From: Sipunculus nudus
Taxonomy: Eukaryota > Annelida > Sipuncula > Golfingiida > Sipunculidae
NCBI GenBank assembly: GCA_026874595.1
Contig: CM049308.1
Location: 95,778,624-95,842,623 of the forward strand
Direction of reading: 5' to 3'
DNA length: 64,000 bases
Below are positions 1 to 11,700 of the stretch, piece by piece. The notes beneath the pieces are model-generated. The model ran no database searches and was not told the DNA's origin. It worked only from the letters and a program-made list of their open reading frames with translations. Made by a program: the position numbers and the translations under genes. Numbering within the stretch: position 1 is the stretch's first letter; every line of letters starts with the position of its first letter.

Positions 1-545
1 ACCACAGTAGTCCCATTCTAAGAAATCAAAGGCTTTTTCAAAATCGATTGTCATAAGAACAGGCTTTTTGATTATTATACTTTACATGGTCTATTAGAGT
101 AAGCACTTTATTAATATTTTCTCCTATATACCTTCCTTTGATAAATCCAGTCTGGTCATCGTCAACTAATTGTTTTATAATTTGTTTTATCCTATTTGCG
201 ATACTTTTTGAAATTATCTTGTAATCACAATTTAGTAGTGTAAGTGGCCGCCAGTTTTTCAAATATTGAAGATTTTTTTCCTTTTTTGGACAATAGGCTA
301 ATTTTTCCCTGTCTTTGTGTGATCGATAATGAACCAGTTCTAAAACTATAATTGAGGGCATTCATAAAATACTTTTTAAGATCATTCCAAAAATATTTAT
401 AAAATTCTGCTTGCAGGCCATCAGATCCAGGTGATTTACCATTCGACAAAGATTTTAAGCTATTGAACAATTCATTTTCAGTCAATTCTGTTGGCCATAT
501 AATCTTTTGTACTTTCTTAACTTGTAAATTATATTTTTTTATAAA
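1..545 (-). mobile_element. LINE reverse-transcriptase fragment (L1/Tx1-like), frameshifted, cut by window edge
   Basis: On the minus strand, conceptual translation gives consecutive blocks of a non-LTR reverse transcriptase. The first is an N-terminal block with GKSPGSDGLQAEFYKYFW (about 485-400). It is followed by a block with NWRPLTLLNCDYKIISKSI and DDDQTGFIKGRYIGENI (about 255-110), then the catalytic motif A region IDFEKAFDFLEW at about 45-15. The blocks lie in different frames, so the copy carries at least two frameshifts and is not functional. Spacing and wording resemble the L1/Tx1 clade (family knowledge; clade not proven). The recognisable coding part stops near 545 and no endonuclease domain is seen upstream of it, so it looks 5' truncated. 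The 3' part lies outside the window. Confidence 0.85.
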
Positions 546-3018
546 CTCGTGTTTGAAATTGAGGTTTTGGTGGCGCTACCTGCATCTACCTATTTTGCAT
601 GGGTGAAAAACCAGGAATTTTGGCCTCTTTCAGCCACTGATTTAAAAAATCCTCAACGAAACCTGCAAGTCAAAGTGTGTTTTTTTTCTCATTAGAATGG
701 CCCAAGACTGGTGCTCTCTGAAATGCGTAAGATAGGTTCTGTTTCGGTATGGTCTGATTATGGAAGCTGAACTTAGTCACTAGGTTAAGTAAGCCTGTGC
801 CTTTCATTCGTTCTAAAGTGGTTTCGGTAAATTGATATTTTGGCTGAGCTACGCCAAGTTTAAATTTCGTCATTTTGCTGTATTTTATCATAACTGCCTG
901 AAGTCTGCAAAACCTTTCTCCATGGAAGCTAGATGTCCAAATTGATTCATATTCGAAAGGATAATCTCCAGAATAGTTATTCTACTTGCCTTAGATTGTA
1001 CCATGTTAATGATATTTTGGTTGATTGAGGAACGTGGAAATTTGCTTTTTATTTATTATTATATTATATAAATAACTTCGAAAAAAAATAGCAATATTAG
1101 TAGAGAGACATGTGTTACCATTTAGCTGCAGCAGAACTGCCAGATATTGTACTTTCATGATAAGTTCAGTGTATGAATGTATTTGCCTGAAAGCATGCGT
1201 GGTCATACATCTGTGATAGTTTTCTCATCCACAAGACTGCATGGTGGCGCCATCTAAAGTCACATTTGCGTGGGGGTTCATCCTTGGAATCTCTTTGGCA
1301 AGACATTTCGAGGGCTCTTACGTCAGAAGACGTTCCATCCTTAACTTATTCTATGCCTCTGATCTTTTGGATACACACAGTCGCTTGTTTATCGCCCATT
1401 TTATAGTTAAAGTCGGTCAGTGCAGTTTGTCGGGCTTATTACCAGGAATGATTAAACACCATGGAAGTTAGGAATTCATTAGTTAAGTAAAGACCTCGGT
1501 TTTTCCTGAACTGTTCTGCCAAAAGCATGGTGCTGTATCTACTCATTGCACTTTCTAAATCACGTATGACCATATGTTTGGTGACCTTGCAATTATATCA
1601 GAATGCTGAAGATTTCTGATAACACCCTATATACGTCAGGCTTTGGGGAAGTACATGTTTGTCTCCATTGGCACTTAATCGAGTTCAGATATTTAGTACT
1701 TGCTTTGTACGTGTATTTATCTGACCTGTACTTGAAAAACAATAACACACTTTTCCAAAAATGGTCAAGTGTTGGTAAATAATATGATTTACCAGATTAA
1801 AATCCTTCACATATAGATCAAAATAAATTAAATATATTTGAATATCAAGAGAGCCCTTTTATTGACACTAATAAATTATCCTTTAATTTGTAAAGCCGTT
1901 TAAATGTAAAAAAAATCCTAAGTCACATCTCCTCCATGAATCCTGTAACGTCATTAGAATACAAACCTGGCTTTTTACAGACGCAATGTTGTAATCCACT
2001 TGATATCGCTAACACGAGTGTACAAATTATCTTGATTTTTCAGGAGAGGGGATTCTGGTGTTTGTATTTAAATGGCACGGTTGACACCTGTATGTATAAG
2101 AAAGTACGGTGCAGGGCGTCACGAGAACCGTCATGTTCTCTACCTGTATGGGATGATACCGCAGTCTGTCTCTCATACCCAGGATGACAGGCCTATATAT
2201 TCACCTGGTCACACATCATTTACTTATAAAGATTAATAAAATTAATAATTGCTATGCGGAAAAAATATCAATTTAATGGCCCCTCCGGGCACGTTAAAAA
2301 TTGAAACCTTCCATGGCAATGGTTGCGGCCCTGATCAGTGATCAGCACGAGCCCTGCTGTAAAGAAGGAGAAATTAGTATGTTTACATATACAATGTTTA
2401 TTAACAAGAGGAAACATTCCTATGTTAAAAGAATTATGCAGTAAAAACTACAAGGACCATGGTTTAACTTTGGTTATTCACGACAAACCCACCCCAGCGC
2501 GTGTTTGCGGCCTGCTCTCCATGGTGATAAGTCTGGTTTCCATGCAAGCCAGGCTGTGACGTTAAATATGCAAATAGGAAAGCTCCTGATTTTGCCAAAG
2601 GCCAGGTTTTTGGATTTGGCAACCATACTGTATGGAAGTTTTGTGTTTATTTATCAGATACAACCATAAAACTGTTCTGTTAACCATGTAAATATAAAGG
2701 TGGGTGTATGCTGTTATATATATTCTCTATATTAACGTCAACCTTAGCAGCTCGTACCATCACGATTCGCTTATTCTCGTACGTCATTCGTTTATTTTAT
2801 CGCTGTCCGTGTGAAGAGGAAACAAATTTTTGTTTCACTACTTTATACCCTCTCCTCCTTAATTACATTTATGCAGTGTTTATCTGTATTTTAACTGCTT
2901 GTGAAAAGAGTCGGTACATTGTTGGGAAGTTAAACCCTCAGTAAACCCCTCCCATTCCAAGTCATTGAGGCACACCCCTCCGTCTGTCTTTCTCGCTGTC
3001 TTTCTCTCCCTTTTTCTG

Positions 3019-3020
<2 letters not shown>
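546..3020. other. Non-coding stretch, nothing recognised
   Basis: AT-rich sequence with only short chance reading frames on both strands (the longest is about 76 codons at 1241-1471). No frame shows a recognisable domain, and I could not join any to flanking splice sites. No array or mobile-element terminus was recognised. Confidence 0.5.

Positions 3021-3024
<4 letters not shown>

Positions 3025-3067
<43 letters not shown>
3025..3067. repeat. (TA)n microsatellite
   Basis: Alternating TA for about 40 bases with one C interruption, followed by further TATA-rich sequence to about 3180. Confidence 0.9.
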
Positions 3068-3464
3068 TCGGTTATATATCGGTTATATATAATATATAAT
3101 CAGTCGGTTATATATAATCAGTTATATTATGTACACGTAATGCATGTATTTAGAATCTGTTTATATATAATACATATATAGCATACCATTTACACAACAG
3201 ATCGGAGATTTTTCACCAAGCACCTGTTACACTTTCACTTAAACACTTTCCCTTTCAATATGCTGTTCACACCAGTGTTATAAGTGACACAAAATTTGTT
3301 TCATATACATGTTATTTTATTTACATACATACATGACATGTTTAGTGAACCACATTTATTTTAATAATTAATTCTTTCCCATTTAACTACACAAACATTT
3401 TGTAACGTAAACCTGACATAATACAGTTGATTTACAAATCTTTTTGATAAAGAGGCATTCAGTC

Positions 3465-3572
3465 ATCTGAGGTATATTGGGATGTACTGAGGTAGCATTG
3501 GTATGTGCTGAGGTAACATTGGTATGAACTGAGGTAACATTGGTATGTGCTGAGGTAATATTTCTAGATACT
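3465..3572. repeat. 21-bp short tandem array
   Basis: About five copies of a 21-bp unit built on CTGAGGTAACATTGGTATG, with the outer copies more diverged. It lies in non-coding DNA downstream of the bZIP gene. Confidence 0.75.
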
Positions 3573-3996
3573 GAGCTTAATCTTTGGAGACCGTCCCACT
3601 GAAGTCACGCATGTCAATGTATACAATTAAGGATGTTAAAGATGAGGCCTTCTTGATATAATGCAGTGATGTCGTTATTATCCCTTTATCTTGATCGTCA
3701 TTCCCTCCGGAAAATTTAAATCCCGTCCAAGTGGTGCATCTCCCGGACTTTAGTAAGGGGGTTAACGACACCGTCACCAAGAGGACAAGCAGGCGCCAAA
3801 CATTCACTGATCCTCGCAGGAAAACAAGTAGACCTGTAGTCTTTATTTGAAAGCCTTATATTTTCTCTTTTTCGTATCTGACTGTGAAACCTAAGCTTAG
3901 TTTGTCAGGTCTTTCATTAATAAAGGGGGCGAGCTGCTAACTGTCAGTTTATAAAAAAATCAGCGCGTTCTCTGCTTGACAAACATTAAACAAGTT

Positions 3997-4002
3997 TTTA
4001 TT
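3997..4002 (-). promoter_or_regulatory. Candidate polyadenylation signal of the bZIP gene
   Basis: TTTATT on the plus strand reads AATAAA on the minus strand, about 550 nt beyond the bZIP stop codon. A second AATAAA on this strand lies at 3842-3847. Assignment rests only on hexamer, strand and distance. Confidence 0.35.
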
Positions 4003-4070
4003 AGTTTTCTTAGTCAATAAAAAGTTAACATATCGGCGGAGAAAAGGTGACATCTAGACATTGTCCAACA

Positions 4071-4216
4071 GAGTCTATGTTCAATCACTAGCATTCACTG
4101 AGTCTATGTTCAATCGAAAACATTCACAGAGTGTGTTCAGTCATTAACATTTACAGAGTATGTGTTCAATTACTAACATTCACAGAGTCTGTGCCCAATC
4201 ACTAACATTCACAGAG
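4071..4216. repeat. 29-bp degenerate tandem array
   Basis: Five imperfect copies of a unit of about 29 bp, each starting GAGTCTATGTTCAATCAC or a variant and ending in CATTCACA. It lies in the probable 3' UTR or 3' flank of the bZIP gene. Confidence 0.75.
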
Positions 4217-4548
4217 TGACATGGCTTGAAAAAAAATCACTCGTCCCCTGGCGTGTTCAAACACAGGTTTCCTTGCCAAAACGGAAAATTTTTTTCGCTT
4301 GGGGCGTTTTGGTAAATGTTAATGTAGAAAACTGGTTATAATAACACGAAGTGAGTTACCAAAATGCTCTGTATCTTAGGTTTTCATTTTTGACCAAACA
4401 TCGAGCACATTGCGTTCAGTGAAGCAATCACACACATTAAACTTACTTTACACACATATAAAACTTGTGACATACCCTGTCCATTTCATTTTATATCATA
4501 CAGTCTTGTATATTTGTGTGCTCTCCGAGTACTAAGAATCTATTAACA

Positions 4549-4728
4549 TTATCTAAAACTGTTATTATTGAACTGGTTAAACTTTGTTGATGGGTTTTGT
4601 TTCCTAGTCGCGAGCGGACACACCGACAGGTGGTGATTTAATCGAGACTGCAGACAGTGGCGCTCCTGGCGGAGGCGTTGTACTTCCTCTTGGAGTTGTT
4701 GGTTTTCCTCCGCTAAACCATGAGATTC
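4549..4728 (-). CDS. bZIP gene exon 3 (leucine zipper, C-terminus, stop)
   Basis: Acceptor TTTGACAG, then 59 residues (121-179) and TAA at 4551-4549. It carries zipper leucines 125 to 146, then a basic, Asn-rich tail of about 25 residues with no recognised motif. Confidence 0.85.
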   Translation of the reverse strand, partial: ESHGLAEENQQLQEEVQRLRQERHCLQSRLNHHLSVCPLATRKQNPSTKFNQFNNNSFR

Positions 4729-7700
4729 CTGTCAAACATAAGCATATACAGAGAACTTAACATTAGTCACAGAGATCACCAACATTAACGAGAGTCACAG
4801 AGCACAGAGATCACCAACATTAACCAGAGTCACAGAGCACGGGGATCACCAACATTAACCAGAGTCACAGACCGCGGAGATCACCAACATTAACCAGAGT
4901 CACAGAGCACGGGGATCACCAACATTAACCAGAGTCACAGAGGATCACCAACATTAACCAGAGTAAGAGAGGATCACCAACATTAACCTGAATCACAGAG
5001 TGTGGGGATCACCAATAGTAACCAGAGTAACAGAGGATCACAAACATAAACCAGAGTCACAGAGTGCAGGGATCACCAACATTAACCAGAGTCACCAAGC
5101 ACAGGGATCACCAACATTAACCAGAGTCACAGAGCAGGAGAATCACCAACATTAACCAGAGTCACAGAGCACAGGGATCACCTACATTAATCAGAGTAAC
5201 AGAGCACGAGAATCACCAACATTAACCAGAGTCACAGAGCATGAGGATCACCAACATTAACCAGAGTCACAGAGCACGGAAATCACAAACATAAACCAGA
5301 GTCACAGAGTGCAGGGATCACCAACATTAACCAGAGTCACAAAGCACAATGATCCCCAACATTAACCAGAGTCACAGAGCACGAGAATCACCAACATTAA
5401 CCAGAGTCACAGAGCACAGGGATCACCTACATTAATCAGAGTAACAGAGCACGAGAATCACCAACATTAACCAGAGTCACAGAGCATGAGGATCACCAAC
5501 ATTAACCAGAGTCACAGAGCACGGGAATCACAAACATTAACCAGAGTCACAGAGCGCAGGGATCACCAACATTAACCAGAGTCACAAAGCACGGGGATCA
5601 CCAACATTAACCAGAGTCACAGAGCACAGGGATCACCTACATTAATCAGAGTAACAGAGCACGAGAATCACCAACATTAACCAGAGTCATAGAGCGCAGG
5701 GGATCACCAACATTAACCAGAGTCACAGAGCACGGGAATCACAAACATTAACCAGAGTATTAGAGGATCACCAACATTAACTAGAGTCACAGAGGATCAC
5801 CTACATTAATCAGAGTAACAGAGCACGAGAATCACCAACATTAACCAGAGTCACAGAGCATGAGGATCACCAACATTAACCAGAGTCACAGAGCACGGAA
5901 ATCACAAACATAAACCAGAGTCACAGAGTGCAGGGATCACCAACATTAACCAGAGTCACAAAGCACAATGATCCCCAACATTAACCAGAGTCACAGAGCA
6001 CGAGAATCACCAACATTAACCAGAGTCACAGAGCACAGGGATCACCTACATTAATCAGAGTAACAGAGCACGAGAATCACCAACATTAACCAGAGTCACA
6101 GAGCATGAGGATCACCAACATTAACCAGAGTCACAGAGCACGGGAATCACAAACATTAACCAGAGTCACAGAGCGCAGGGATCACCAACATTAACCAGAG
6201 TCACAAAGCACGGGGATCACCAACATTAACCAGAGTCACAGAGCACAGGGATCACCTACATTAATCAGAGTAACAGAGCACGAGAATCACCAACATTAAC
6301 CAGAGTCATAGAGCGCAGGGGATCACCAACATTAACCAGAGTCACAGAGCACGGGAATCACAAACATTAACCAGAGTATTAGAGGATCACCAACATTAAC
6401 TAGAGTCACAGAGGATCACCAACATTAATTAGAGTCACTAAGCACGGGGATCACCAACATTAACCAGAGTCACAGAGCACAGGGATCACCTACATTAATC
6501 AGAGTAACAGAGCATGAGAATCACGAACATTAACCAGAGTCACAGAGCACGGGATCACCAACATTGATCAGAGTCACAGAGCACGGGGATCACCAACATT
6601 AACCAGAGTATTAGAGGATCACCAACATTAACTAGAGTCACAGAGGATCAGCAACATTGACCAGAGTCACACAGCACGAGGATCACCAACATTAACCAGA
6701 GTCACAGAACATCTCCTCACCTGGACCAGCGCTTCTTCTCTCTCTAGTCGCCTTTTTCTGGCCCTCCTTGCCGCCTGACGATTTTGTTCCTTCCGTTTTG
6801 CCATTTTTGCCTTCATGACTTTGAGATCATACTGCAAAAAATGTTGCTGTAATGTTAAATCTGTTATACCTATTTATTCAACGTTCTTTATAAGAATATC
6901 TAATTTTATTCTTTATTTTTCAAGAATATGGCAACCATCAAGCAGCCCATAAAAGATATACATCAATTCATTTATAAAGACTTTATAGACTGTGGGCCAC
7001 CATAGACCCCCGTACCCCCTCAGACATCAATTCTCACATAGTTTTTCTATTTACCAGGATAGCTAGCTATCACAACCTGCATGTTTGTCATTGAACTGGT
7101 GTTAGGTGTAAGCGGAACCGTTGCTGTGGCAACGAATTTGCGAAAAACCAGGAATTTCAGAAAAAACACACCGCCTCAAAGACCGAATCTAGGTAAACAG
7201 AAATGTGATTAAAAGCTTTCCAGTTGTTTAAACTCAAGATTTGAATCATATATGGTTATGATTTAAATGATAAGTTTCGTTGTTATGGTAACATCTATAT
7301 GGATTAGTATTTGAGAACCTGTAGATGCATTGTTACAAAAAACATAAAGTAAAATCTATGTGTCTATTTAAATATGGTTTAAGCTGTGTCGGTCATGGCA
7401 TACTTAGTATGGTTCATTTACGAACACATTCATGCATAATTATTGCCTTTGATATGGCGACTTAATACTAGAAAATCATCAAGGACATGACAGACCTACA
7501 GAATGATGGTAAACTATCTGGACATTAGGCCAGCATGAGCCCCCTCTCTTGAGGCAGTAATTGTAATAACATTTTCTAGATAGCCAGGAACCTCAGCTAT
7601 CAGAACTTTCTTGCTTCCATTATTCAGGTGGTCGTTGTGGCCTTGTGGTCGGTTACAATGGCAACAAACGAATGAAAATTAAAAATAAAATAATGTTGTA

Positions 7701-8782
7701 TATTTGTTTCTTAACAAAATAAAATCATAATACACAGTGACCTGTCAATGTTTACATATTTGAAGCTGCCTAGCCAAGGACAATCGAAATCTATAGGTGA
7801 TTTAATATCACAGTAATGCAAATTCGGCCGTTGCTACGTCAACGTTATGACAGAAAATCATCATAGATATTATAGACTTACATAATAGGGGTAGACCATA
7901 TAGCCTCTGGGCCAGCATGGACCCTCCCCTTTAGGCAGTATAATTGAAACTACGTTTTCTTGTTAGCCAGGAACCTTAGCTATCAGAATTTGCTCGTTCG
8001 CCATTGCTCCGGCGCTGAATATGGCCATGTGGCCCGTTACCATTACAAAATAGAAATGAACATTTTTTTAATTAAAAAAAGTTATGTATTTGTTACCCCA
8101 AAAAATGAAAACATGATATACGTGTCAAAATATGATATCTGAAAATGTCTGAACAAGGTTTATTTGTAAGTTATTTCAAAATAGATTCGATATTTGTTGC
8201 GTTTTCTGTCCCCTTCCTTGCCCCGAGTGGTTATTGCTAAGATGTGAATTATCCCGAGTTATATCGATTCTTGGGTTGTTAGATGCAAATATAATCTAAA
8301 ATTGTAATAATATATTCATAGGTATTTTTAATGGCATACAATACACAGCGGGTATACGTGTCACAGTATAAGTTCACACTCAATACCTCTGATGGAAGAA
8401 CTGGTCACATTATTACAGTCAATATTACAGTCAATTTGATAAGAGGATGGCGATAATGACTTTTTAAAGAAAAAATAAAACAAATCTTTTTTTAAATATC
8501 TTTTAAAACGAGACAGAAGATCGTGAACTGTACCTTCATTTTGTGTATTGATTCATTGTCGGTCTGACTGTCCTCGCTTGGAGAATCATGGAACACTTCT
8601 AGGGTAGGCAGTTCTTTTTGTTTGTCTGGCTGTGCGTCTGTGTGTATAAGGATTTGTCCTGCTGAACTTTCTGGCGTGTACGGCGACTGGTCTGTGTACA
8701 AAGAATCTCTTGTATTATCCCTTTTGGTGTTAATTTCTGACGTGACCTCGAGACTCCGAAGAAAGTCATCTAAATCTGTCAT
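4549..8782 (-). CDS. bZIP transcription factor, Fos/ATF3/BATF-related (3 exons)
   Basis: Join of 8782-8534, 6831-6721 and 4728-4549 on the minus strand (249+111+180 nt) gives 179 residues plus stop, with GT-AG borders and phase-0 junctions. It is a nuclear sequence-specific DNA-binding dimer by family. Residues 1-83 are an acidic, Ser/Thr-rich N-terminus with SP and TP sites. Residues 84-120 hold the basic region, with invariant Asn100 and Arg108 in NRQAARRARKRR. Leucines 118, 125, 132, 139 and 146 form a perfect five-heptad zipper, with Asn129 at an a position. The zipper ends in LNHHLSVC, like the LNxHxxxC ending of ATF3 and BATF. The intron after Gln120 splits basic region from zipper at the position known in FOS. 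Oddity: Ala107 replaces the usual Cys/Ser of AP-1 members (XBP1 also has Ala there). Subfamily is uncertain. The start has a purine at -3; 5' UTR exons were not searched successfully. Confidence 0.87.
4753..6713. repeat. 35-bp minisatellite filling bZIP intron 2
   Basis: About 55 copies of a 35-bp unit containing GATCACCAACATTAACCAG followed by AGTCACAGAGCACGG (plus strand), with shorter variants lacking the last 10 or so bases. It starts about 8 nt beyond the exon 2 donor and ends about 25 nt before the exon 3 acceptor, so it makes up practically the whole 1992-bp intron. A block of about 0.62 kb is duplicated inside it (for example 5281 onward against 5900 onward). Confidence 0.95.
6721..6831 (-). 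CDS. bZIP gene exon 2 (DNA-binding basic region)
   Basis: Acceptor TTTTGCAG ends at 6832 and donor CCAG|GTGAGG starts at 6720. It encodes 37 residues, 84-120, including the N-x7-R bZIP signature. It has no stop in frame and is the only conserved reading frame here. Confidence 0.88.
6832..8533 (-). other. bZIP intron 1 with three diverged copies of one segment
   Basis: 1.7-kb intron. Segments at about 6965-7150, 7490-7690 and 7870-8050 are recognisably related: each carries a 'gccagcatg-gacccc' stretch, then 'agccaggaacct-agctatcagaa', then a segment ending in 'gttac-atggcaac'. The copies are much diverged. No coding sequence was seen. Confidence 0.6.
8534..8782 (-). CDS. bZIP gene exon 1 (start codon, N-terminal region)
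   Basis: ATG at 8782-8780, residues 1-83. The donor reads AAG|GTACAG (GT is AC on the plus strand at 8532-8533). Reading through into the intron adds a non-conserved hydrophobic tail and a stop, so splicing here is required. Confidence 0.82.
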
Positions 8783-11700
8783 TTCTCAGGCGACCTCGTT
8801 CGTTTACCTACAATATAACCAAATACGGAGATATTTAAAACAGCAAGATTTTAAAAAGGTACGTTTACTTTCGTTAAGCCTGATGAACATGCATGACTCC
8901 TCTTCCATTCCTTCCCCACCCAAATACGATCTTACCACGTATTACATTTACAAAAAGTAACCTAAATGTGTTTCACTGCACATTCTTCCGTATTCTACAC
9001 ACCGACGCGGAAGATGTATGACCTGCTGTTGTACTAAGGTCCAGTTGTCCTTGTCTGGTCAGTGAAAGTGTACCCGCATGATATCATGCATTGTTTTCTT
9101 GTTACAACTCAACCAATCATGGATAATGAAATTATGATTTTACTATGAAAAATCACATGTTAACCACTGTCTAACCAGGACAATGAACGCACTGTGAGGA
9201 TAAACCGTGGACCAGCTTGTTACAGCTCAGGGGGTGTACAGACACGTGTGGTAAGTCGGATTCACAGATTTACCTACAGTAAATCATGACCACCATGCGA
9301 TATAGTATATATTAAATAATTCAATTTAAAATTCATTTATCATAATAATGACGTAATACTCGACTTGCAGTAGGATGTGGAACCGTGAACAGGGAAGGAT
9401 TACAAAGAAACATTGTTTACAATTTCTTCTTTGCAGTTTCACTTTTCCAAATTCTATTCCATTTTACATAATTTAGAATTCTGAAAAATTAATTGGTTAT
9501 CGGTTGCATTAGTCATTAATTAAACTGATATCAAATTTTACATTTAGAGAACGAAGTTTACCCAATCGTATAATGGAGCTCTGTTTTATAGATCAGATGC
9601 AGAAACCAATACTATTGCCCGACGGTTTGCGTTTCCCAGAAATACCGGGAAGATAATATTCCAACTAAACCAGCGGTTTATAAACTGTGCTTGCTGGTTT
9701 GTTTACAAGGCTGCAGATAGTGCTACTGTGCATCAACCCTTTATCCCTTTCACATTATCAAGACTGAATGCTTGATGTATGTGGCCTGCAGAGCACAAGT
9801 GAAACGGCACAGCGCTCTAGATAGCTCCCGTTTTTGTCAGCTTAATTTAGCTTAATTATATGACCATGGCGATAAGAGCATCTACATACATCCCACTTTC
9901 CCCTATAGGGTAACACCAGAAATATAACGCCGTGTTGTCCTTAAACTTCTGAGTACAGATGAAACCTGACTGCTCAAATCTGATGTGATAAATACATAAA
10001 ATATCATAACAGCACCTCAGCATCGCCCTAACTGACCACTGCATGATCAACGTGCTCCAAGACACGAGTTAGTGGCGGCGCTGAATTTAGGTTAGTAATA
10101 TCTTATGCGAATGAAGCGCCACCTATGTTTCTTCATGACATTACTCGCTGCTTCAAAAATGATTTCCAGGGAGGTGCTGTCGCCTCCACAACCCTACTCA
10201 GACAAAACTCTCACCCTTTTACATGAATTATATTCTAAAACAGTAAGCAATAAAGAAGACTAAATCTTTGTTGGGAAGTTGTATTCCTACAAGAATCTGT
10301 GTTTACGTCTGGGAATGACTTGCTGAACGAGGTCACCGACTAATCTATATTGAAAACAGTGGTAAACTTTCAAAACCGGGAACACTTTCCTTTTTATAAT
10401 GAACACCCACATAATAATTTGTTACATCACAAGTGTGCACATCGTGTTTTTCCCCACATAACAACTGAACACGCGCTCTCTTTGTGACATCACAAATGAC
10501 GCACATTTTTTTTGGTGGCATCACAAATGAACACGAACTCTCTCTGTCAAATCATAAATGAAAGTACACTCTATATGTGATAACTCAGATAACTCAGATG
10601 CAGTGCTGCATGTGACCACGTCACAAATGAACACGATCACTATGACCTCAAAAACGTACACGTTCTTTCTTCTCGACGTGTCAAATGGACGCGTGCCTTC
10701 TTGACCACATCACAAATGAATACGTCCCTGATACCCCGGCTTGCTGTAGATATTGTTATCACATGTTGATATATTTATGAGATTAAATAATAAAGGATGC
10801 TAAGTTCTAGTAAAACAGACAGTGCTAAACAATCATTGAAACATGAAAATATTGCCCTCGAAACAAATGATGACATAGCGTGATACTTTTCTCCTTTTAA
10901 GGATATGAACGTGACAAGTGGTAACTGTTTCCTTGTAATGTTGCTACTGTGATATGTGACAATTTTCTAATAATAAGGATGTGAACATGACATGTGATAA
11001 CTATCTCCTTAATAAAAAGTTAACGTGATATGTGATAATTTTCTTCTTATAAAAATTTTAACGTGATATATGATAATTTTCTACTTATAAATATGTGCTG
11101 ATCTTCGATTTATATGAATGCTTATGAGATACCTTCACGTGTTTTTTTTTTCTCTGAAAATTTAAAAAAAAAAAAAAAAAAACTTTATACGCGAATTATG
11201 TTAAATACTTAAAATTAAGTTTCGTATGAAGGGTGAAGGTCACCAAAGGGTTTCGAGCGGCAAAAAAAATCTTTGCGACAATGGTAAGAACTTTAACAGA
11301 ATTATTTCCTTTCTTTTCACCGCCACGACTTGTTTATTTTTTTCTGGCTTGGTGAAGGAATGGAACATTTAATCCTCTTAACTTCGGAAAGAAGTAGGAT
11401 TGAAACAAAAGGGACGTTTTCCTAATCACACTTCTCATTTACCTATGACCAACTTCAACATGTAACAAAGCTTTATATGTTTTTATCTTTTTATTTAAAA
11501 AAAAATTTTATTTACCATACCAAAGTTCAAAAGGTAATAACCTTAATATTAAGAGAGGATAGACTGGTTAACACTGACCTGGAGCAATTCGATATTTTTT
11601 ATCACAAAGTCATCCCATATGATCATGTACTCAAGGAACCTCACATGTGAAACACCCCTACTTATCACGCGGCATGTACACATCCTTTTTAGGACATTTT

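Noticed and set aside
1241-1471. 76-codon plus-strand frame with a hydrophobic start
   Set aside because: Short, not conserved to my knowledge, and not attached to any splice or promoter signal.
3577-3807. 76-codon minus-strand frame starting MNVWRLLVLLVTVSLTPLL, signal-peptide-like
   Set aside because: The N-terminus looks secretory, but the rest shows no known motif, there is no homology I recognise and no splice context. Too weak to call; worth an RNA check only.
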